64,000 nt of DNA from Candidatus Woesearchaeota archaeon (GTDB lineage Archaea; Nanobdellota; Nanobdellia; Woesearchaeales; ARS49). The notes below the pieces were generated by a model, which worked only from the letters and a program-made list of their open reading frames with translations, was not told where the DNA came from and searched no databases. Every line of letters starts with the position of its first letter. The first letter of the stretch is position 1. The DNA lies in NCBI GenBank assembly GCA_030750765.1, contig JASMHM010000001.1, forward strand, positions 158,541-222,540. The letters run 5' to 3'. The translations under genes and the position numbers were made by a program. Of the stretch, positions 15,383-23,751 are shown one piece after another.

Positions 15383-16215
15383 ACAAGCTATTCCCCTACA
15401 TTGTGATTGCTATCCTCATACTAGGCGGAGCAGCAGCACTCAGATTTACTAGCGTAGCAGATTTGGGAATGCAAACCAAGAACGCCAAAATTGCAGAACT
15501 AGAATGGAAGCTCACCCAGCAAGACAAAGAACAACAAGCACTCAAGCAAGAACTAGTGCTCTTCCAACAAGAAAACCAATACAAAGAGCTAACACAGCTA
15601 GATTCCCAACTCCAAGAATACTTTTCTATAGTAAGAGAGAACAATGGAAAAAGAGCATGGTGGAAACAAGTAGGACTCTATGACAAACAAGCAGAATTAG
15701 CTGCCGACATGGCCAAAGCAGCCGCAGGAAACTTAGTATGGAAACGCGAAGAAGGCCAGTTCAGCCAAAAAACCAACCAAAACAGTTACGTCCTACAAGC
15801 AGACAGAGCAGACTCACTACTAGCCTACGGAAACGTAAAAGGAACAGAACAAGAAAAACTAAACGCGATATTAAGACTATTACAAAACATTCGCTACGAA
15901 GAAGATCTGAATGATCAATTTAGATTTCCTTTGGAAACCCTAAACCTAGGAAGTGGAGATTGCGATGATTTCAGCATCCTTTCCGCAACCTTACTTGAAA
16001 GAGCAAACATCCCTACAGCAATCGTACTCGTGTCAAACGAAGACGGAACCCTAGCACACGCTTGGATAGCCGTACAAGGGGAGTTTGACCTTCCGGTAGC
16101 AGACATCAACCTTCCCGGAAAGTGGCATCTTGTCGAACCACAATTCACCATAGCCCAACAAGCCCAAGAATGGTTTGATCAATACCCAAGAACGCTAGCA
16201 GTGGCAGAAGTATGA
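15379..16215 (+). CDS. Membrane-anchored transglutaminase-like protein
   Basis: 278 residues: N-terminal transmembrane helix (PYIVIAILILGGAAAL), a coiled-coil region (about residues 35-85) and a transglutaminase/cysteine-peptidase-like core. Cys195 lies in SGDCDDFSILSATLLE, His227 in LAHAWIAV and the third position is Glu253 in LVEPQF, where Asp is usual. The family includes proteases and cross-linking enzymes acting on proteins or peptides. The active site faces out if the helix is a signal anchor. It overlaps both neighbours by ATGA, so it is part of a tight surface operon. Confidence 0.8.
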   Translation: MNKLFPYIVIAILILGGAAALRFTSVADLGMQTKNAKIAELEWKLTQQDKEQQALKQELVLFQQENQYKELTQLDSQLQEYFSIVRENNGKRAWWKQVGLYDKQAELAADMAKAAAGNLVWKREEGQFSQKTNQNSYVLQADRADSLLAYGNVKGTEQEKLNAILRLLQNIRYEEDLNDQFRFPLETLNLGSGDCDDFSILSATLLERANIPTAIVLVSNEDGTLAHAWIAVQGEFDLPVADINLPGKWHLVEPQFTIAQQAQEWFDQYPRTLAVAEV

Positions 16216-16802
16216 GTCCAGACAGTTCAAAAAGGGACAAGGCATGGGTGGATGGATTTGCAGTTAGCTTCTTTGGTGTGGTTGGCACATGCTTTGTTAG
16301 TATACCCGGGTTCCTCTACAATACTCTTTGGATGTATATGAACTCAAGAATCCAGCAAGAATCCTCAGTAGCTTGTGTGTCCTACACTGATCCAGTTATG
16401 GAAGTCTCCCAGCTAACCATTGGAGTGAAAGGCAAAGTATGCGCATATTTCAACTCTAGAGGAAAAAAAGTAGACTTCACGCTCAACGCGACAAGCGAAG
16501 ATCTCCAAGCGACCATGCTTAACCATCAATACGAGGACATCGTAGTTATAGGTTACGGAGACAATGAAGTTTGGGAGGCCCGAGACACAGACGTGAGCAC
16601 GGATATGGTTGATGGCTGGGGGATTCCAAAAAAACCAGGTGTGTGTGTCCGTATAGGTTGTTGTGCCTTAGCCGGTGAAAGCCTAGCAGAAAGCGTTGCA
16701 GAAACCACCATCGAGCCTAAAAGATCCATCACTTGCGCGGACGCCTTCAAACAACTCTGGCTCAAACGTGGCGGACTGGAAAACCTTGCCAACATTCAGT
16801 AA
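16212..16802 (+). CDS. Membrane-anchored protein, unknown
   Basis: 196 residues: one transmembrane segment near the N-terminus (GFAVSFFGVVGTCFVSIPGFL) and a domain with several Cys (VACVSY, KVCAYF, VCVRIGCC, ITCADAF). Last gene of the operon starting at 14349 or 14879; it overlaps the preceding gene by 4 nt. No recognised family. Confidence 0.65.
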   Translation: MSPDSSKRDKAWVDGFAVSFFGVVGTCFVSIPGFLYNTLWMYMNSRIQQESSVACVSYTDPVMEVSQLTIGVKGKVCAYFNSRGKKVDFTLNATSEDLQATMLNHQYEDIVVIGYGDNEVWEARDTDVSTDMVDGWGIPKKPGVCVRIGCCALAGESLAESVAETTIEPKRSITCADAFKQLWLKRGGLENLANIQ

Positions 16803-16845
16803 CGTTTAAGCACCGCCTAGTACCACTCTGCAAACACACAACAAA

Positions 16846-16853
16846 CTTTATAA
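16846..16853 (+). promoter_or_regulatory. TATA box of FecR-cyclase operon
   Basis: CTTTATAA is centred 26 nt before the ATG at 16876, matching the leaderless pattern seen at other genes here. It is the only clear promoter before the three genes FecR-1, FecR-2 and CHASE2-cyclase, which are contiguous or overlapping. Confidence 0.55.
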
Positions 16854-16875
16854 GAACCGCGCCAAGAGGGTGCGT

Positions 16876-17727
16876 ATGGGACGAGGCATTTCTAAAGTTG
16901 GCGTGGTAGGAGGCATTATCGCATTACTCATCTTGGTAGGCGGACTGATGGCGTACTCAGGCCTCACGAAGAGCAGCACCAGCGACGCCCTACTGCTTTC
17001 TGTAGACGGAGACGTTTCTATAGTTACCGGGAGCACGACCATCACCGCAGTACAAGGGATGCGCCTGAAGGTCAACGAAGTGGTGAAAACAGGCCAAGGT
17101 CGCGCCATCATCGTACTAAGAGAAAGTATGATAGTAACACTCGACAGCGACAGCGAACTACGCATTTCTTCCATATCGCCAGAGAACGTGGAAGTACAAC
17201 ACACGCAAGGGAGAACATGGAACAAGTTCACCGGCCTTACCGGAATGAAAAACTACAAAGCGACAACACCTAACACCGTAGCCGCGGTAAGGGGAACGAC
17301 ATGGGAACAGCAAGTCTCCCCCGACCAAATCATCGTCCTAGAAGGCAAGGTCTCTTTCCAGCATCAAGAAGAACGTGTTGAAGTGGGCAGTCTGGAAAAA
17401 TACACATTAAAAGACAGCACACTGGTTCAATCGGACCCCACACCAGAAGATCTTGAAAGGCTCAAGAAAGAGTTAGAAGTGCATGTCACCACGCTAAAGA
17501 AAATGAGATGGAACGAGTTGCGTAAGAACAGCGTTGCCTTCAACGTGTTCAAACAACGCTTTGGCGTGACTGAAGACGAAATAAAAGCTTCCTTTAACGA
17601 ACACGACGAGGCAGAAAGTTTTGATCCTGAACAAATAAAGAAAGACGCACCCATCCAATCAGAAATTCTAGATAAAATCTTAGCCATCACCGAACAAATC
17701 AGAGAGGCTCGTGCCCAACTAGAATGA
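16876..17727 (+). CDS. FecR-domain membrane protein 1
   Basis: 283 residues. An N-terminal membrane helix (VGVVGGIIALLILVGGLMAY) is followed by a FecR-type beta domain: DVSIVTGSTTITAVQGMRLK, the D.D.ELRI repeat and the family hallmark TPNTVAAVRGTTWE. The C-terminal 100 residues are helical and charged, perhaps coiled coil. FecR domains in bacteria are extracytoplasmic sensor or binding modules. The ATG at 16876 is chosen over GTG at 16870 from the TATA spacing. It overlaps FecR-2 by ATGA. Confidence 0.85.
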   Translation: MGRGISKVGVVGGIIALLILVGGLMAYSGLTKSSTSDALLLSVDGDVSIVTGSTTITAVQGMRLKVNEVVKTGQGRAIIVLRESMIVTLDSDSELRISSISPENVEVQHTQGRTWNKFTGLTGMKNYKATTPNTVAAVRGTTWEQQVSPDQIIVLEGKVSFQHQEERVEVGSLEKYTLKDSTLVQSDPTPEDLERLKKELEVHVTTLKKMRWNELRKNSVAFNVFKQRFGVTEDEIKASFNEHDEAESFDPEQIKKDAPIQSEILDKILAITEQIREARAQLE

Positions 17728-18740
17728 AAAAACTTCTCCTCCTCATGCTAGTCGCTTGTGCCCCGACCATAACGCAAGATGCGATCTTACTAGATTTTTC
17801 AGGCGAGGTGTTGGCAGATGGCTCACCACCCATCACCAACAACACCGTCCGTAACATCCAAACCTTTAATGGTACTGCAAAGGTAGCCATACCCGGCCGA
17901 GCACTTGTCCACGTTGATCCTTACACCAACGTGTCCTTACTAGAACTGCATAACGTTCACTGGTACCAAGACAGAGGTACGACCTGGCACAAGTATTTAG
18001 CAACAGTAGGTGCGACTACGTACCAAGTAGAAAACCCTTACTCGGTTGCAGCAGTCAGAGGAACCGAGTTTGAGGTAGTCGTCGTCAATCAGTCCGCCAC
18101 CATTCTCGTAGGGGAGGGCAACGTGAGTATACGAACCAACGAATCCCAGACAGTCATAGGAAAACATGAGAAAGTAATCACCTCCAAAAAACAGAGACGG
18201 GTTAAACGCAAACTGACCAGCGTGGAAGAACAGCAGCACCTCGTTTCCAAAAGAAAAGACACTCAGCAATACGTGCAAACAGTAAGAAGACTACAAGACA
18301 AAATTCACAAAAGAAAGAAAGCCCCAGAACGCAGATCACCAGAGCCAACAAAGAAAGAACGCACAAAACCGCAAAGAAAAAATCAAACCCTTAAGAGCGA
18401 GACAAAAAGCAACACACAACCACCAAAATTTCGAAACAGCACAACGGTTCGCACGGAGGCCTCACGCAACGTGAGCAAAGAGAAAATAATATCTACAACA
18501 CAACCAAGACAAGGAAATGCAAAAAAGCGTCCTGTCACAAAAGAGCAACGGCCCAAAAACAAAACACCCTTCCTCTCAAGAACAGCACCCCATGCCACAA
18601 CACCTTTACAACAAGAAACTGACAAAGTACGACCTACGCAAACGTTCCCCACTCAAAGGCATAAGAATGACACGACCGTCAAGGCAGCACTCGACAAAAA
18701 AGTGCGCACAGAGTTTGACAATGGGAGCGTACGCAGGTAG
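17724..18740 (+). CDS. FecR-domain lipoprotein 2 with basic tail
   Basis: 338 residues: lipobox LLMLVAC, a FecR-type domain (residues about 25-160) ending in the hallmark NPYSVAAVRGTEFEV, then a 170-residue low-complexity, Lys/Arg/Gln/Thr-rich tail with Asn-x-Ser/Thr sequons. The tail is probably unstructured and could contact cell-surface polymers or nucleic acid. The stop is directly followed by the ATG of the cyclase. The two FecR proteins share the architecture but little sequence outside the hallmark. Confidence 0.82.
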   Translation: MKKLLLLMLVACAPTITQDAILLDFSGEVLADGSPPITNNTVRNIQTFNGTAKVAIPGRALVHVDPYTNVSLLELHNVHWYQDRGTTWHKYLATVGATTYQVENPYSVAAVRGTEFEVVVVNQSATILVGEGNVSIRTNESQTVIGKHEKVITSKKQRRVKRKLTSVEEQQHLVSKRKDTQQYVQTVRRLQDKIHKRKKAPERRSPEPTKKERTKPQRKNQTLKSETKSNTQPPKFRNSTTVRTEASRNVSKEKIISTTQPRQGNAKKRPVTKEQRPKNKTPFLSRTAPHATTPLQQETDKVRPTQTFPTQRHKNDTTVKAALDKKVRTEFDNGSVRR

Positions 18741-20597
18741 ATGCAGCACTCGCCGTTAGTGCCCATAGTCGGGTGCGCGTTGGTATGCTTTCTCTTCCTG
18801 GTGGGCGCGTTCTCAAACATCGAAGTAAAAATAACAGACAACCTGCATGGAGGTATACAACCTCAGAACATACTCATCGTAGCCATTGATGACCCCAGTC
18901 TCCAAGAGCTTGGAAGGTGGCCGTGGCCTCGCAACCTGACCGCCAAACTCATCACCCAGCTGGAAGAAGCACGCGTGACAGGCGTAGACATAGGGTTCTA
19001 CGAACCTTCAAACCAAGATCATGAGTTGGCAGAAGCAATCTCCAACGCACATGTCGTTTTGGCGCAAGAGCATAGTCAAGACCAGTTGCTCCAAGCAACA
19101 CCCCTCATAGGAGCCAACGCAAACCACGGCTACGTGAACGTCATCACTGACCGCGATAAGGTTACGAGAGCCATAAAGACAGACCTGGGAATCCCCTTCT
19201 CGGTAGAGATACTGCGGCAAGCAGGCTATCAGGCGTATCCTCCAGAACGTATGCTCATCAATTTCGTAGGGCCTCCACAAAGCTTTGAGTACGTTTCTGC
19301 AAAAGACCTCCTCAGTAAAAAGATCAACGTTAAAGATCGCATAGTCCTTGTCGGCGCTACCAGCCCAGGACTCCACGATGACTATCTCGTTCCCACCTCA
19401 GAAGGAAAAGCCATGCCCGGTGTTGAGGTGCACGCAAACGCAATCCAAACCATGTTGCAAGCGAACTACCTCTACCCATTATCTCGCCCTAGCACACTAG
19501 CAGGAATCATCGTACTGACAGGAATAGCGACTGCGATAACATGGTACTTTTCCTACTGGGTTGCAGCAGTGCTTGTGGCCCTCCTCATTCTCATACTTCC
19601 CTGGCTGACTATACTAACTTTTGAGCAGGGAACAGTGCTTCCCGTTTTGTATTTTGAGCTGAGCGTCATCGTCAGCACAGTTATGAATACTGCACACTTG
19701 TACTTTGTGGAAGGAAAAAAGCGTCGCGAGATACAACAAGCGTTTGGAAAATACGTATCCAAAGATTTAGTAAACGACTTAGTCAGCAGTCCAGAAAAGT
19801 TAAAGCTAGGAGGGGAGCGAAAAGAGATTACTGTGTTTTTCTCAGACATTCGCGGATTTACCAGCGTATCCGAAGCGCTCAGTCCAGAAGATCTGGTGCA
19901 CCTACTCAACGAGTACTTAGACAGCATGACTTCCATCGTGTTGAAAAACAAAGGCTGCGTGGACAAGTTCATGGGGGACGCCATCATGGCCTTCTGGAAC
20001 GCCCCTGTTGATGAAGCACAACATGCAGAGCTCGCATGCGAGACCAGCCTGGAAATGATGGAAGAACTTGCGAGATTGCAAAAGAAGTGGACAAAAGAAG
20101 GTGTGCCAGCCCTAGATATAGGTATTGGTTTGAACACTGGCGATGCTATCGTTGGCAACATGGGAAGCCATGAGCGCTTCGACTACACCGCCATGGGGGA
20201 CACCATCAACCTAGGATCGCGATTAGAAGGTTTGAACAAACAATACGGAACGCACATCATCATCTCACAGCACACAAACAAGCACGTCAAGCACAAGTAC
20301 CTCACCAGGCCGCTAGATTTTGTAAAGGTCAAAGGAAAGAAGGAAGCGATTGAAATCTTTGAGTTAATAGCAGAAAAAGCAAAATGCAAGAACAAACAAC
20401 CCTTTGTGAAGGAGTTTGAGAAAGCTCTTGACTATTACAAAGCACAACAATGGGACGCAGCCATTAAAGGCTTCCAAAAAGCCCTACACCTGCAGAAGGA
20501 TACCACTGCTGAAACAATGATAGAACGTTGCAAGGTCTTCAAAAAGAATCCTCCAGGAAAGGACTGGGATGGCAGCTGGGAGATGAAAAGCAAATGA
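18741..20597 (+). CDS. CHASE2-domain class III adenylate/guanylate cyclase
   Basis: 618 residues. N-terminal helix; extracytoplasmic CHASE2 domain (ILIVAIDDPSLQELGRWPWP, then PGVEVHANAIQTML); about three membrane helices (residues about 255-325); class III cyclase domain; short helical TPR-like tail. The catalytic set is present: metal Asp in VFFSDIRGFTS and in KFMGDAIMAFW, the GIGLNTGDAIVGNMGS strand, and TAMGDTINLGSRLEG with the Asp that favours adenine and the Asn/Arg that stabilise the transition state. It should make cAMP in the cytoplasm in response to an external cue. No cNMP-binding effector is seen in the window. Confidence 0.93.
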   Translation: MQHSPLVPIVGCALVCFLFLVGAFSNIEVKITDNLHGGIQPQNILIVAIDDPSLQELGRWPWPRNLTAKLITQLEEARVTGVDIGFYEPSNQDHELAEAISNAHVVLAQEHSQDQLLQATPLIGANANHGYVNVITDRDKVTRAIKTDLGIPFSVEILRQAGYQAYPPERMLINFVGPPQSFEYVSAKDLLSKKINVKDRIVLVGATSPGLHDDYLVPTSEGKAMPGVEVHANAIQTMLQANYLYPLSRPSTLAGIIVLTGIATAITWYFSYWVAAVLVALLILILPWLTILTFEQGTVLPVLYFELSVIVSTVMNTAHLYFVEGKKRREIQQAFGKYVSKDLVNDLVSSPEKLKLGGERKEITVFFSDIRGFTSVSEALSPEDLVHLLNEYLDSMTSIVLKNKGCVDKFMGDAIMAFWNAPVDEAQHAELACETSLEMMEELARLQKKWTKEGVPALDIGIGLNTGDAIVGNMGSHERFDYTAMGDTINLGSRLEGLNKQYGTHIIISQHTNKHVKHKYLTRPLDFVKVKGKKEAIEIFELIAEKAKCKNKQPFVKEFEKALDYYKAQQWDAAIKGFQKALHLQKDTTAETMIERCKVFKKNPPGKDWDGSWEMKSK

Positions 20598-20636
20598 AGA
20601 CACATTTTTAAACAGCCCACCATCCTAGCCTCATAC

Positions 20637-20710
20637 GGGCCTGTGGTGAAATCTGGTATCACACACCCTTGGCTTGGGTGAGTCTCCGGGTTCAAATCCC
20701 GGCAGGTCCA
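20637..20710 (+). tRNA. tRNA-Ala (anticodon GGC)
   Basis: 74-nt cloverleaf: acceptor GGGCCTG/CAGGTCC with G3-U70, anticodon stem CACCC/GGGTG with loop TTGGCTT (GGC), and T-arm CCGGG-TTCAAAT-CCCGG. Discriminator A, no CCA, no intron. Position 37 is T, which is unusual but the pairing is unambiguous. The next gene starts one base later. Confidence 0.92.
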
Positions 20711-20711
20711 T

Positions 20712-21626
20712 ATGAGAACATTAGCAATCCCCCTAGGATCGTTTGGCAACGAAGAAGACATACGCGCGCTAGTCCGCCATGCCGTGGCAGAAGGCGAAGG
20801 GGGCAACGTGTTATACTCTCTTGGAACAACAGGAGAGGGAGACGCTCTAAACGAAAGACTCAAAAGGCTCAACGCAGAAACCGCCATAGACGAAGTAAAG
20901 AGAATAAGATCCGAACGTGACGAACCTTACCCCCTAGAGGTGGCGGTTGACGTGTCAGAACCAAGCGTTGAAGCAACCCTAGACATGGCCCAATACGTCC
21001 AAAGTATTGGTGCCGACTTTCTCGTACTCAAACCAACATACATTTGCCGGAGAAACGGCCATTGCACAAGAAAAAAGAACGTTGATGCTGCCCTCAAAGT
21101 AATCGATTCGGTCAGTGCACAATTCATTCTCTACACACACATGGGGAAGCAAGATCAAAGACATCTAAAAACAAAAGCGGTCAAGGCACTGGCCAAACAC
21201 CCCTGAGTAAAAGCGCTTAAAGCAAGCGCTTGCTCTGTTAGAAGGCTCAGCAAATACCAGCGCGCACTAGGAGACAACGCAGAATTATGGTGCGGCGATA
21301 GCGCAACAGGATTACGGCAAGAATTTGCCGGCGTCGTTGCCGGAGACGCAAACCTTCTGCCAGGACCGTATCGCAGAGCCATCACCGGCGTGTACGCAGA
21401 AGATATCACGAGAGGCCTGTTAGCAGACAAGCTCATACTATTCCAAAGAAAGTACGCCCCAAATCCCATAGGTGCGTTCAAGTATTTACTCAAAAAGGCA
21501 GGAATCGTAAACAACAGCGAAGTGTTTGATCTCAGAGCAAGAGTGGATCAAGAAATGATTCATGATCTGGACGCAATGGCTGCAAGTAAGGATTACCAAG
21601 ATCTTATTGCCTGGGGGAAAACATGA
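20712..21626 (+). CDS. DapA/NanA-family aldolase interrupted by in-frame TGA
   Basis: The frame from 20712 codes for a 304-residue dihydrodipicolinate synthase/N-acetylneuraminate lyase-type protein, except for a TGA at 21204-21206. Before it: YSLGTTGEGDALNERLKRLN (the GTTGE phosphate/pyruvate loop) and FILYTHMG (catalytic Tyr position). After it: VKALKASACSV, whose Lys aligns with the Schiff-base Lys, and LWCGDSATGLRQEFAGVVAGD, matching the family's G-D/S...G..G segment. Without readthrough the 164-residue product lacks the Lys and cannot work. It could be a recent pseudogene, a sequence error or a readthrough gene. It starts one base after tRNA-Ala and has no visible separate promoter. Confidence 0.7.
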
Positions 21627-21688
21627 AACTTCTGGCGAGTGGTAGCAAAGGTGATGTTTATTAATTATGCCACCCAGTACTACCAAGT

Positions 21689-21835
21689 ATGAAGTGCAAG
21701 GTTAGCATTAGTGTCGATGAGGCCACGCTGGAAAAGCTGGACAGCTCATTAGAAAAAGGCGTTTTTCGTAATAGGAGTCACGCAGTGGAGTACGCGCTAA
21801 AGATTTTCTTGGAGGAAGACGATGCATCAAGATGA
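21689..21835 (+). CDS. Ribbon-helix-helix miniprotein (48 aa)
   Basis: 48 residues, MKCKVSISVDEATLEKLDSS followed by FRNRSHAVEYALKIFLEE: a CopG/MetJ-type ribbon-helix-helix fold with the usual beta strand, helix, turn (R-S-H) and second helix. A TTTATTAA element stands about 28 nt upstream. It overlaps the MoxR-like gene by 14 nt and is likely the regulator of that cassette. Confidence 0.7.
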   Translation: MKCKVSISVDEATLEKLDSSLEKGVFRNRSHAVEYALKIFLEEDDASR

Positions 21836-22505
21836 GTATGCTGCGCTGCAGGACGATATAAAGTCATTGCCTAGTCAGCACGTATACCTCAACTCCACAC
21901 CTGTTGTCACCGTAAACAACACAGAACTCAATACGTGGGATTGCCTCACCGCCGCGGTTTGGGGCAACATGAACATTCTCCTATTTGGAGAGAAGGGAGA
22001 AGGAAAGACGCAGATAGAGAACGACATACGCAATTGCTTCTTCGGAGGAAAGGCCACCTACGTAAGAATGCATGACGATTTCACCCTCAGCGACCTCTAC
22101 GCGAGCTTTAACCTAGAAAAACTTTCAGGTGACGCAGGCACGGTGCAGGATGCCCAAGAATTACTTGGCAGCGTAAACAACGCGCTCACCATTGTTGACG
22201 AGCTAAATCGAGCGCATCTCAAAGTGCAAAATCGTCTTTTCAGCATTTTTGATAAGTATATCGTGTTCAAAGCCGAAAAAACCCCTCTTGGCATCGAACG
22301 AGAAGACCGGACAAGATACCACATCGCTGTTGGCAGCGCCAACATAGACGCTCTGAGATATGGCGGCACTAGTGTTATTGACGACGCAATGTTGGATCGC
22401 TCACACGTCATCCTCAACATTAACAACTACTTCCCCAACGCAGTAGACACTGCAACCGCCCGCCTCAGATCAGCAGGCAGAGGTATCGAAGACTTTGATA
22501 ACTGA
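21822..22505 (+). CDS. MoxR-like AAA+ ATPase, short
   Basis: 227 residues. Walker A is FGEKGEGKTQIE, Walker B is LTIVDELNRAHLKVQNRL, and VGSANIDALR is in the sensor region. MoxR ATPases usually work with a VWA-domain protein to insert metals or remodel complexes, and one is encoded right after. The protein stops before the usual C-terminal lid. The frame continues after the TGA at 22503-22505 without another stop into the VWA gene 51 nt later, so one fused protein with an in-frame TGA cannot be excluded. Confidence 0.75.
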   Translation: MHQDEYAALQDDIKSLPSQHVYLNSTPVVTVNNTELNTWDCLTAAVWGNMNILLFGEKGEGKTQIENDIRNCFFGGKATYVRMHDDFTLSDLYASFNLEKLSGDAGTVQDAQELLGSVNNALTIVDELNRAHLKVQNRLFSIFDKYIVFKAEKTPLGIEREDRTRYHIAVGSANIDALRYGGTSVIDDAMLDRSHVILNINNYFPNAVDTATARLRSAGRGIEDFDN

Positions 22506-22556
22506 GACCACACCGTCACCGTCCCCATACGATCCAGCATAGAAAAACATCCAAAC

Positions 22557-23138
22557 ATGATGTGGCTGTTCGACTGCAGTCCGAGCATGATGTCCCCTCC
22601 AAAGCAAGGAGAGAAAAGTAAGCCACACCCCATGCTACCATGGGCTGAAAACAGCAAATATCACTACACCGTTCTAGGACTAAAAGGATCATTAAAGGAA
22701 TTGCAAGACCAGCAAATAGCACCCTACATACTCTTCAACAGCACGATGTTTTCCGACGAAACCATAAGCAGCGGATGGCACGATTATGCCAACATCGGAG
22801 AGGTAAAAAAGCGCTGGTACCATCCCTTTGGCGGAGGAACAAGCATCGACATGGCCGTGATGAGAGAACAGCTAGAGAAAGCTGCCCCCTCAGTCGTTCT
22901 CATGTTGAGTGATGGCGAGATATGGAACTGGCGGAGAATCCGGGACGACTTCCGCCAGTTGACGCAAAAACACTACCTCGCACTCATCCAGATGGGAAAC
23001 CTTTCCCAAGCAGCCGAAGACCTACTTTCCTGGGGCAACCCAGTAGAACAAGTATCCGAAAAGGACGACCTACGCAAGGTCATGATCGATCTCACCAGGA
23101 AAAGCGTGAAGACGTTCACCTACCTCCTCAATCATTAA
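22557..23138 (+). CDS. VWA-domain protein
   Basis: 193 residues with a von Willebrand A fold. The metal-ion-dependent adhesion site is present: D-x-S-x-S in LFDCSPSMMS, Thr in GGGTSIDMAVM and Asp in LMLSDGEIWNW. Such proteins partner with MoxR-type ATPases. The first ATG begins only three residues before the first strand, which is short for this fold and is one reason to suspect that it continues from the preceding frame. Confidence 0.75.
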   Translation: MMWLFDCSPSMMSPPKQGEKSKPHPMLPWAENSKYHYTVLGLKGSLKELQDQQIAPYILFNSTMFSDETISSGWHDYANIGEVKKRWYHPFGGGTSIDMAVMREQLEKAAPSVVLMLSDGEIWNWRRIRDDFRQLTQKHYLALIQMGNLSQAAEDLLSWGNPVEQVSEKDDLRKVMIDLTRKSVKTFTYLLNH

Positions 23139-23181
23139 GAAAACAGCAATGTTATATAGCAAACACACATTAGTCCAGACA

Positions 23182-23748
23182 ATGAAACTTCCAGACAAAC
23201 TCATCATCAAACAACAGATAGAACCTATAGAGTTGTTGACGAACTTTGAGACTAAGAATAAGTACCGCATCATGGATGAGAACGAAAAAGTTCTCATGTA
23301 CGCCTACGAAGACACGCACTGGCTGAGCAGACAAATATTACGACAGAACAGACCCATCAAGATAGACATTGTAGACCTCAAAGGTAAGAACGTGTGCACC
23401 CTAGAACGCAAATGGTTTCTCTTCAAATCAAAAACAACAGTGCATGGAGAGGCAAACGGCGAGATCGAACAAAAATCCTGGGCAGTCAAAAGAGTGTTTG
23501 ACGTCTATGACAGCAAAGGACTAGCCTTCACCGCCTCTTCCCGACTCCACAAAATCTGGACGTACAACCTACTAAAAGACGGCAAAGAAGTAGGAACCAT
23601 TCTCAAAAAATGGAAAGGAGTTGTCCAAGAGCTCTACACCGATGCAGACCAGTTCGACATCGACTACAAAGGCACCACTGAACAAAAACTTTTAGCCATC
23701 GCCACCGCACTCACCATAGACCTCCGATTCTTCGAGCACCACAAGTAG
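23182..23748 (+). CDS. Phospholipid scramblase/LURP-one-related protein
   Basis: 188 residues. The pattern IKQQIEPIELLTNFETKNKY then RIMDENEKVLMYAYEDTHWL, a basic stretch (RQILRQNRPIKIDIVDLKGK) and the second half KRVFDVYDSKGLAF resemble the beta-barrel of the scramblase/LURP-one-related superfamily. A C-terminal helix (KLLAIATALTIDLRFF) corresponds to the buried helix of that fold. In archaea its role is unknown. A GTTATATA box centred 26 nt before the ATG supports this start rather than the ATG at 23149. Confidence 0.65.
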   Translation: MKLPDKLIIKQQIEPIELLTNFETKNKYRIMDENEKVLMYAYEDTHWLSRQILRQNRPIKIDIVDLKGKNVCTLERKWFLFKSKTTVHGEANGEIEQKSWAVKRVFDVYDSKGLAFTASSRLHKIWTYNLLKDGKEVGTILKKWKGVVQELYTDADQFDIDYKGTTEQKLLAIATALTIDLRFFEHHK

Positions 23749-23751
23749 GCA

